Shown here: one piece after another, positions 1 to 5,194 of the stretch
Position numbering within the stretch: the first letter of the stretch is position 1
Layout of the letters: every line of letters starts with the position of its first letter
Source: Candidatus Thorarchaeota archaeon
GTDB lineage: Archaea > Asgardarchaeota > Thorarchaeia > Thorarchaeales > Thorarchaeaceae
Reading direction: 5' to 3'
DNA length: 5,643 nt
Assembly: GCA_016840825.1 (NCBI GenBank)
Contig: JAEORN010000095.1
Location: forward strand, 1 to 5,643
Notes under the pieces: generated by a model
Told to the model about the DNA's origin: nothing
Database searches by the model: none
What the model saw: only the letters and a program-made list of their open reading frames with translations
Position numbers and translations under genes: made by a program

Positions 1-978
1 AACAAGGTTAACGAGGACCTACTCCCAGGAAAGATGCAGCTGAAGGTCAAAGTAGAACCAGAATTCCATTTCATCACTCCAGACGGAGAGCTTTTTGATG
101 AATCAGGTTATGCTGACATCTATCCGAAAAGTCCAGGGATGGATGTGCTTCTTGAATTAGCATCCGCATTGCAGTCTCTTGGAATTAGACCTCGGGTGAT
201 CCATCACGAAGTCGGTGAATCACAACAGGAGATAGAATTGGATTTTGATAATGCGACGAAAATGGCTGATAATATACTGATGTTCAAAAATCTGGCTAGG
301 TCAATCTCCCGAAATCAAGGAATAGATGTGACCTTCATGCCAAAACCTTTCGAAGGGAAAGCAGGAAATGGGCTTCATTGTCATCTGCAACTTTGGGATG
401 GCGACAAGAATCTGTTCGGAGTAGATGGAAACTCTGAGCTCTCCGAAACAGCTAAGATGTTTATCGCAGGACTCTTGGAACACGCTCCAGCTATAACTGC
501 AATTGCAAACCCAAGTATCAACTCCTACAAGCGACTTGTACCCCACCATGAAGCTCCAGTGTACATCACTTGGGGAATGAAGAACAGAACCGTTCTGATT
601 CGAGTTCCAATGTTTGGTACAGGTGATAAAGCCGCAATTGAGTTACGTTCTGCAGACCCGATGACGAATCCATATCTGCTTTTCACTGCAATAATTGCTG
701 CAGGAATGGATGGTGTCAATCGAAACCTCTCACCACCTGAACCAAGGAGCGAGGACATATTTCTACTGAGTGATCAAGAACGAGAGAACCTTGGGATTAA
801 GATTCTCCCAACAACACTAGAAACTGCATTAGATAGCCTAGAAGCGGATAGCGTGATATGTGATGCGATTGGAAAAGACATTCTGGAATCTTTTGTGAAA
901 CTTAAGAGAAAAGAGTGGCGAGAGTACACTAACAACATTGTGACTGACTGGGAATGGGAGATGTACGAGGGCAATTAG
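1..978 (+). CDS. glnA: Glutamine synthetase family protein (GSI-alpha-like), 5'-truncated by window edge
   Basis: Glutamine synthetase makes glutamine from glutamate, ammonia and ATP in the cytoplasm. The frame is open from base 1, leaving 325 residues; family members have about 440, so roughly 115 N-terminal residues (beta-grasp domain and the Asp50 loop) lie outside. The ATG at base 34 is internal. Visible motifs, in fragment numbering: metal ligands E19/E21 in VEPEF, E70/E77 in HHEVGESQQE, H126 and H128 in GNGLHCH, NPSINSYKRL with R178, flap E184 in HHEAP, R196 and R201 in NRTVLIR, E214/R216 in IELRSADP. The E70-E77 spacing of 7 and the missing adenylylation tyrosine near residues 248-256 (NRNLSPPEP) resemble the GSI-alpha type. 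Odd: the position equivalent to Salmonella Arg355 is Ala212, and Asn264 is Ala121, so a GS-like ligase with another substrate cannot be excluded. The stop overlaps the convergent aminotransferase stop. Family assignment is sure; exact substrate is less so. Confidence 0.93.
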   Translation, partial: NKVNEDLLPGKMQLKVKVEPEFHFITPDGELFDESGYADIYPKSPGMDVLLELASALQSLGIRPRVIHHEVGESQQEIELDFDNATKMADNILMFKNLARSISRNQGIDVTFMPKPFEGKAGNGLHCHLQLWDGDKNLFGVDGNSELSETAKMFIAGLLEHAPAITAIANPSINSYKRLVPHHEAPVYITWGMKNRTVLIRVPMFGTGDKAAIELRSADPMTNPYLLFTAIIAAGMDGVNRNLSPPEPRSEDIFLLSDQERENLGIKILPTTLETALDSLEADSVICDAIGKDILESFVKLKRKEWREYTNNIVTDWEWEMYEGN

Positions 979-2183
979 TCTTCCTTGAAGAATCTAGAAA
1001 GTCTATCAAAAGCTTCATCCACAGCCTCAGGTGTTAAAGGACCAATCGAGATGCGTATATGACCTTCGCCTGCCTCTCCAAAAATCGAACCAGGTAGCAC
1101 AAGTGTTCCCGTAGATTGGAGGATGTCCATCACCAACTTTCGCGAATCAGTGCAGCCTTTTACCCGTGGAAATAGATAGAATGTCCCCTTTGTGTACGTG
1201 TCTTCAAAAGCATCAATCTCACGTAGCCTTAGATACGCCAGATCACGAAGAAGACTTAATCGTCGTAACTCGTTTTCAACTACGTCCAAACCTTTCTTCA
1301 AGACTTCCAAAGCAAGAATCTGGCCAGCTGTTGGTGCGCAGATGGTTATAGTATCCTGCACCTTTAGAAACTCTTTGATAAATTCTGGAGAACCTACCGT
1401 ATATCCTACACGCCATCCACTCATTCCGAAGTCTTTCGAGAAACTACCAATAGACACCACATGATTTTCTGCATCTCTACGAGACCTAGGACTGTAATGG
1501 ACAGCATCATCAAAGACCATTCGTGAATATGTTTCGTCGGAAATCAACATGATATCATTCTTGATACAAAGGTCCAAAATGCCATCTATTGTTCCTTTTT
1601 CATAAACCGCACCTGTCGGGTTGTTAGGGGTAATCATGAAGATCGCTCTCGTGTTTTTGTCTATCGCAGCCTCAATATCTTCAACACGGGGTAGAAATGA
1701 TTCGTCCACAGGAATCTCTTTGACCTCAGCTCCGGCGAGCTTGACAGCCATAACCGAGTTAAAGTAGAAAGGAGAGGGGATGATAACATTATGACCATGT
1801 CCCGCAAGTGTCATGATTGTACCAGCAAATGCATTATTTGCTCCCGCGGTAATTACAATCTCAGTTTGAGGGTTAGCATCAATTCCAGATTTCTGTCGCA
1901 AGTATAGTGCGAGTTCTTCTCGCAACTCTAGAAGACCCTCATCAGGTGTATAAACATGCGTTGAGGGGTGAGAAATTCGTTCCTTCAATGTAGAAAGTGC
2001 ATCGTCAGGTGGAATGTGCCCAGGCAATCCTTGGCCTAGATCCAAGAAATCGGGGGACTTGACGAATCTCTTTGCTGCTTCAGCAAGCTTTACGATGGGA
2101 GGTGACATGATGTCTTCAGTACGATATTTCATGAAATCCACCAAACTATAGTGAGATGCTGAAAAGCGTGTCATTGGATTCAT
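975..2183 (-). CDS. PLP-dependent class I/II aminotransferase (aspartate aminotransferase fold)
   Basis: A cytoplasmic pyridoxal-phosphate enzyme moving an amino group between an amino acid and a 2-oxo acid. With the start at 2183 it has 402 residues, normal for COG0436-type enzymes. Landmarks: LGQGLPGHIPP near 49-59, VYTPDEG at 77-83, TPNNPTG at 185-191 with the cofactor Asn188, SDETYS at 215-220 with Asp216 and Tyr219, Schiff-base Lys250 in SFSKDFGMSGWRVGY, phosphate Arg258, and a C-terminal substrate-carboxylate Arg377 in GHIRISIG. All key catalytic residues are present. An in-frame ATG at 2237 would add 18 residues, but it lies on the TATA-like box at 2228-2235 that best explains transcription, so I prefer 2183; 2174 is also possible. 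No strong Shine-Dalgarno is visible (only GGGA). The stop at 975-977 overlaps the glutamine synthetase stop tail to tail. Substrate (aspartate, alanine, aromatic or other) cannot be read from sequence; pairing with a glutamine synthetase fits nitrogen metabolism. Confidence 0.93.
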   Translation of the reverse strand: MNPMTRFSASHYSLVDFMKYRTEDIMSPPIVKLAEAAKRFVKSPDFLDLGQGLPGHIPPDDALSTLKERISHPSTHVYTPDEGLLELREELALYLRQKSGIDANPQTEIVITAGANNAFAGTIMTLAGHGHNVIIPSPFYFNSVMAVKLAGAEVKEIPVDESFLPRVEDIEAAIDKNTRAIFMITPNNPTGAVYEKGTIDGILDLCIKNDIMLISDETYSRMVFDDAVHYSPRSRRDAENHVVSIGSFSKDFGMSGWRVGYTVGSPEFIKEFLKVQDTITICAPTAGQILALEVLKKGLDVVENELRRLSLLRDLAYLRLREIDAFEDTYTKGTFYLFPRVKGCTDSRKLVMDILQSTGTLVLPGSIFGEAGEGHIRISIGPLTPEAVDEAFDRLSRFFKED

Positions 2184-2227
2184 TTCTTGTCCCAATTCCA
2201 CACTGACCTTCACTAGTGGATAGTTGC

Positions 2228-2235
2228 GATATAAC
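2228..2235 (-). promoter_or_regulatory. Putative TATA box for the aminotransferase
   Basis: Read on the minus strand this is GTTATATC, a good archaeal TATA-like core. Its centre predicts initiation near 2205, about 22 bases before the chosen ATG at 2183. It overlaps the more upstream in-frame ATG at 2237, which argues against that start. It is a near-mirror of the element at 2267-2274. Seen by eye only; start-site mapping is absent. Confidence 0.45.
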
Positions 2236-2266
2236 ATTACCCTACGAAAGATGTGCTTCAGGAATC

Positions 2267-2274
2267 ATTATATC
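2267..2274 (+). promoter_or_regulatory. Putative TATA box for the CDF transporter (leaderless start)
   Basis: ATTATATC on the plus strand, preceded by a purine-rich AGGAAT that could serve as the BRE. The centre of TTATAT lies about 26 bases before the ATG at 2297, the standard archaeal TATA-to-start distance, so the transcript would begin at or next to that ATG and be leaderless. This agrees with the lack of a Shine-Dalgarno sequence there and decides the start of the transporter gene. Confidence 0.5.
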
Positions 2275-2296
2275 TCGGAACGATTGGCGACTTCAT

Positions 2297-3700
2297 ATGG
2301 CAGCGATGGAAAGTGTAGCAAAGGGACGAAAAGAAGTTCAAAAGGCTGCAGGGTGGTCAGTCCTCGCAGCTGCGCTACTAACCATCCTCAAATTGGTAAC
2401 AGGATTGCTTACTAATTCACTGGGAATTCTTTCAGAGGGGCTTCATAGTGGTCTTGATTTCGCTGCTGCAGGAATAACACTTCTAGCGGTGAGAAAAGCT
2501 TCAAAGGTACCAGACTCGGACCATCTATATGGACATGGAAAAATAGAAAATTTCGCTGCATTTGCAGAAACAATTATTCTATGGATAACATCAGTGTGGA
2601 TAATCCTTGAAGCATGGCACCGAATAGAGGTTCAAAACTGGCCGGAGGCTTCTGTTTGGGGCATTGTAATTATGGTGATCGGTGTTTTCGTCACCTACCA
2701 GCAGAGTAAGCTCCTCTACCGAACAGCGGAGAAACATGGAAGTCAAGCTCTTGAGGCGGACGCGCTTCATTTCAGAACAGACATGATTAGCTCAGTGGTT
2801 GTACTTCTTGGTCTTGGATTCGTGTGGATTGATATTCCAATTGCAGATCCTATAGCAGCAATTGGAGTTGCAATCATCATTTTCATCGTATCAGCAAGAC
2901 TAGGTAAACGAACGTTTGATGCATTAACAGATAGAGCACCACTGGGTTTGCAGGATGAAATCATGCAGAGAGTATCAGAGGTGGGTGGAGTTGTTGAATG
3001 CATACGTGTACGAACCCGGCTCTCTGGTCCTGAATTGTGTGCGGATATTGTGGTCACTGTAGACGAGAACATCGCTACAAAAGAAGCGCATGGCATTGCT
3101 GAGTGTATCGAAGAGAAACTAGTTGAGTTAGCTCCAAGAGTGGATGTAGTTGTACATATCGAGCCAGCAGAAGGAGACATATCTCAGTTTTCTAAAATGA
3201 ACATCTATGATCAGATGCAGATTATTGCTCGTAGGATACCGGACATACAGAGTGTTCATAATATCCGTGTGTTCGAGATATCAGACAACATTGATGTAGC
3301 AGCAGACCTAGAGATGTCAGCAGAACTTACCTTGGAAGAAGCTCATTCTGTTTCTGAATTGTATGAAAATAATTTGAGAGAGCTTGTAGGAAGCATCAAT
3401 TCAGTGACACTTCACTTGGAAACGACATTGACCAAAGACGAAGCTGACGATATTACTGAAAATTCATTCGAAATAGTAGATTCGGTGAAGAAAATTATTG
3501 CCGATTTTTCGCCTATTGTAAACTATAGAGAAGCAAGAATTCGCGAAGAGAGAGGAGGACTTTCAGTCCTCTTAGACTGTACTATTCCAGGTCAGATGAC
3601 ACTTACTGAGAGTCATGAAATTGCTGAAGCAATTGAGAAGAAAATACTTGAGCGCATTGAAACAGTAAAGTCGGTGTTTATTCACTTTGATCCGCTATGA
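2297..3700 (+). CDS. Cation diffusion facilitator (CDF) transporter, probable Zn2+ efflux, with three C-terminal ZT_dimer-like repeats
   Basis: A membrane antiporter of the FieF/MMT1 family (COG0053) exporting divalent metal in exchange for protons. The 467-residue protein has six predicted membrane helices at about 19-38, 43-65, 89-107, 119-137, 163-180 and 182-200. Metal-site residues are His50/Asp54 in helix 2 (HSGLD) and His158/Asp162 at helix 5 (HFRTD); the conserved cytoplasmic YGHGK is at 78-82. His rather than Asp at the first position matches the HD-HD tetrad of zinc-selective ZnT proteins. FieF ends near residue 300; here the tail continues about 170 residues further as two extra copies of the cytoplasmic dimer domain. 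Start: the ATG at 2297 lies 26 bases after a TATA-like box; the frame opens further up at 2216, but that stretch holds the promoter. ATG 2306 is an alternative. The PAC2 gene follows after 51 bases. Family certain, zinc preference inferred. Confidence 0.93.
   Translation: MAAMESVAKGRKEVQKAAGWSVLAAALLTILKLVTGLLTNSLGILSEGLHSGLDFAAAGITLLAVRKASKVPDSDHLYGHGKIENFAAFAETIILWITSVWIILEAWHRIEVQNWPEASVWGIVIMVIGVFVTYQQSKLLYRTAEKHGSQALEADALHFRTDMISSVVVLLGLGFVWIDIPIADPIAAIGVAIIIFIVSARLGKRTFDALTDRAPLGLQDEIMQRVSEVGGVVECIRVRTRLSGPELCADIVVTVDENIATKEAHGIAECIEEKLVELAPRVDVVVHIEPAEGDISQFSKMNIYDQMQIIARRIPDIQSVHNIRVFEISDNIDVAADLEMSAELTLEEAHSVSELYENNLRELVGSINSVTLHLETTLTKDEADDITENSFEIVDSVKKIIADFSPIVNYREARIREERGGLSVLLDCTIPGQMTLTESHEIAEAIEKKILERIETVKSVFIHFDPL
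2915..3697 (+). repeat. Three tandem protein-level repeats (ZT_dimer-like domains) in the CDF tail
   Basis: Residues about 207-295, 296-381 and 382-467 of the transporter each show the same pattern: an amphipathic helix, a strand rich in valine/isoleucine, an acidic-Ala/Ser-His motif and, 22-23 residues later, His-x-Asp/Glu. The pairs are H265/H287-x-E, H350/H373-x-E and H440/H463-x-D. FieF has the same spacing at H261 and H283-x-D285 in its single domain, where they bind zinc. The second copy also has His321, at the place of FieF His232. The copies are diverged in DNA and protein sequence, so the duplication is old. Confidence 0.75.
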
Positions 3701-3707
3701 CTCAAGC

Positions 3708-3715
3708 TTAATATT
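3708..3715 (+). promoter_or_regulatory. Possible TATA box for the PAC2 gene
   Basis: TTAATATT lies in the 51-base gap after the transporter stop. It would start transcription near 3738, leaving a leader of about 14 bases that just includes the ribosome binding site. The match is weak and the gene could instead be read through from the transporter. Confidence 0.25.
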
Positions 3716-3737
3716 CAGACACGGTTGATGGCATAAT

Positions 3738-3742
3738 GAGGT
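3738..3742 (+). promoter_or_regulatory. Ribosome binding site of the PAC2 gene
   Basis: GAGGT with a 9-base spacer to the ATG at 3752, complementary to the archaeal 16S 3' end. It fixes the start and contrasts with the probably leaderless transporter upstream, as expected for a downstream or leadered gene. Confidence 0.55.
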
Positions 3743-3751
3743 TCTGGAAAG

Positions 3752-4531
3752 ATGGATGAAGATTGTGCAGTAAAGATACTTGGTGCTCCAGAAGCCCAAG
3801 TGGTACAGACGAAAGAGATTGAGATGAAACAACCATTGCTTGTTTGCTGCTTCCCATCAGCGGGAGTTGTCGGGACCATAGCAGCTAACACGTTAATTGA
3901 GAAATTCGAAATGGAAGAAGTTGCCCATGTCAGATCAAGGTTTATGCCTTCAGCGGCAGTTTTCTTAGATGGACATCTACGGCACCCCTTCAGGATCTAT
4001 GGACATAAGGAAGAAAACCTGCTAGTCGTGACTGCAGAACTCCCTGTCGCAGATGAGGGACTTTACTATGTTAGCTCTGCGCTTCTTGATTGGGCTGCGA
4101 CTGTAGGAGTTAAGGAAACAGTCATACTTGATGGAATTCCTGTACAAGGTTTGCCTACAGATCGTAAGGTGTTGTTCGCCGCAGAAGAAGAGAAACTTGG
4201 CGAATTGAAGAAAGACGATTCAATGGAGATTTTGACAAAAGGAATCATTACAGGAATTGCAGGATCAATCCTTTCCGAAACACTCTGCAGGGATATGGTT
4301 GGATTTGCACTTCTTACACCAGCAATCGCAATGGTTCCAGATCCAGAAGGTGCTATACAACTACTTGAAGCACTCAATAGACTTTACCATGTGAATGTAG
4401 ACATTTCTGAGCTGAAGGAAAGTGCTGCAGAGATAAGAAAGAAGATGGAAGAGATGGCACAACAGGTTGATGGGATGCGAAGACCACAACCAGGTACTGA
4501 GCGACCAAGGTATGACAGAATGTATGCTTAA
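3752..4531 (+). CDS. PAC2-family proteasome assembly chaperone/activator (PbaB-like) with HbYX-type tail
   Basis: A 259-residue cytoplasmic protein of the PAC2 family (archaeal COG2047/COG1938 type). Archaeal members PbaA and PbaB are related to eukaryotic proteasome assembly chaperones, and PbaB is known to bind and activate the 20S proteasome through its C-terminus. Seen here: FPSAGVVGTIAANTLIEKF at 34-52, the conserved start of the fold; RSRFMPSAAVF at 61-71; ILDGIP at 125-130; GIITGIAGSIL at 164-174; PDPEGAIQLLEAL at 196-208. A charged helix with coiled-coil character (about 216-243) follows, then a Pro/Arg-rich flexible tail ending Met-Tyr-Ala, which fits hydrophobic-Tyr-any residue (HbYX). 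No membrane segment or signal is present. GAGGT supports the start. It may be co-transcribed with the CDF gene, with no obvious functional link, and converges on porG, 3 bases between stops. Family secure; a role as proteasome activator is inferred from the tail. Confidence 0.88.
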   Translation: MDEDCAVKILGAPEAQVVQTKEIEMKQPLLVCCFPSAGVVGTIAANTLIEKFEMEEVAHVRSRFMPSAAVFLDGHLRHPFRIYGHKEENLLVVTAELPVADEGLYYVSSALLDWAATVGVKETVILDGIPVQGLPTDRKVLFAAEEEKLGELKKDDSMEILTKGIITGIAGSILSETLCRDMVGFALLTPAIAMVPDPEGAIQLLEALNRLYHVNVDISELKESAAEIRKKMEEMAQQVDGMRRPQPGTERPRYDRMYA

Positions 4532-4546
4532 TGCTCAATCTGAGCA
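4532..4546. terminator. Short hairpin at the convergent PAC2/porG junction
   Basis: TGCTCA-ATC-TGAGCA forms a perfect 6-bp stem with a 3-base loop, beginning right after the PAC2 stop and covering the last codons of porG. It has no T-run on either side, so it is not a classical terminator; it could stabilise both 3' ends, or be chance. Confidence 0.25.
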
Positions 4547-5092
4547 AGTATCATAGGCTTCCTTGGCACCCTGAGCATTCCGATCTCCCACCTTTCCAGA
4601 CCATTTCTCACAAATGACTTTCTGGACTGTTTCAAGTTTAACAAGCCCTGTGGCTTTGGCAAAGGCACCCAGCATTGTTGTGTTGATGACTGGCAATCCT
4701 CCTACGAGGAGACCGTTCTTCAGAGCGATTCCAGTACCATCGTATGTGTAGATATGACCTGTCGGTAGGTTGATTTCATTTGCTTTCTTGGGCGTGTTGA
4801 TTATGACCGTTCCATTCTCTACAAGACCCTCAGTGACATCTATCAAGTCAAGAATTGAAGAATCAAGGACAGCTACAATATCAGGAGTATAAATTTGGCT
4901 TCTCACATTAATCTCTTCATCTGCTATTCGCGTGAACGCTTTGACTGGTGCACCCCTTCTCTCAGCTCCGAAATATGGAAATGCTTGAACACCCTTGTAT
5001 CCGTCAATGTATGCAGCCTTTGCAAGTAACTCCGCGGATGTGACACCACCTTGTCCACCGCGACCATGCCAACGAATTTCAATCATCTTCAT
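4535..5092 (-). CDS. porG: 2-oxoacid:ferredoxin oxidoreductase gamma subunit (pyruvate type, PorG)
   Basis: The gamma subunit of the CoA-acylating 2-oxoacid:ferredoxin oxidoreductases, which in archaea convert pyruvate and CoA to acetyl-CoA, CO2 and reduced ferredoxin. Its 185 residues are the usual full length. Motifs: GRGGQGGVTSAELLA at 10-24, FGAERRGAPV at 41-50 (the ERRGAP form is typical of PorG), RSQIYTPD at 64-71, VINTTMLGAFAK at 135-146 and a C-terminal GDRNAQGAKEAY at 169-180. No cysteine cluster is present, as expected, since the iron-sulfur clusters sit in other subunits. The start at 5092 has an AGGAGT 8 bases upstream. Odd: porD, porA and porB usually follow, but here the downstream neighbour is the convergent PAC2 gene and the upstream one is divergent, so the gene stands alone. 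It could serve a pyruvate, ketoisovalerate or other 2-oxoacid enzyme encoded elsewhere; PorG is the best fit. Confidence 0.92.
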   Translation of the reverse strand: MKMIEIRWHGRGGQGGVTSAELLAKAAYIDGYKGVQAFPYFGAERRGAPVKAFTRIADEEINVRSQIYTPDIVAVLDSSILDLIDVTEGLVENGTVIINTPKKANEINLPTGHIYTYDGTGIALKNGLLVGGLPVINTTMLGAFAKATGLVKLETVQKVICEKWSGKVGDRNAQGAKEAYDTCSD

Positions 5093-5100
5093 CTGGAAGG

Positions 5101-5106
5101 ACTCCT
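5101..5106 (-). promoter_or_regulatory. Ribosome binding site of porG
   Basis: Minus-strand AGGAGT, 8 bases from the ATG at 5092. It supports this ATG over the second methionine two codons later, which would be spaced too far. Confidence 0.55.
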
Positions 5107-5149
5107 GAATATTGCCCTTGTGTCAAACCTTGCGCGGCATCGGCCAAAC

Positions 5150-5165
5150 ATAACCTTTACGTTAT
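5150..5165. promoter_or_regulatory. Inverted repeat / divergent TATA-like pair between porG and the methyltransferase
   Basis: ATAAC (5150-5154) and GTTAT (5161-5165) are perfect inverted copies six bases apart in the 102-base divergent gap. GTTAT on the plus strand is about 31 bases from the methyltransferase ATG; the minus-strand copy would start porG near 5125 with a leader of about 33 bases containing its ribosome binding site. Either the two arms are facing TATA-like boxes or the whole is an operator. Matches to TATA consensus are weak. Confidence 0.3.
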
Positions 5166-5194
5166 CACTACCAGTTTGAAATGACTGACTTGAA

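Noticed and set aside
1..978. Gamma-glutamylputrescine synthetase (PuuA) as identity of the first gene
   Set aside because: NSYKRL, EAPVYI, IELRSADP and the C-terminal region fit GSI-alpha better than PuuA, although the substituted residues leave the substrate open.
2211..2218. Perfect 8-base palindrome CACTAGTG upstream of the aminotransferase
   Set aside because: Too short to separate from chance and the symmetry does not extend further; it lies downstream of the proposed minus-strand TATA box, so an operator role is possible but unsupported.
2184..2237. 18-residue N-terminal extension of the aminotransferase
   Set aside because: Its ATG overlaps the minus-strand TATA-like box, and the residues match nothing typical of the family. 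It remains a lesser alternative.
2216..2296. 27-residue N-terminal extension of the CDF transporter
   Set aside because: It has no family similarity, contains both TATA-like elements and has no ribosome binding site; ATG 2297 fits better.
2767..3180. Minus-strand open frame of 137 codons inside the CDF gene
   Set aside because: Ser/Thr/Ile/Met-rich low-complexity translation with no recognisable motif, fully inside a strongly conserved gene; it is a shadow frame.
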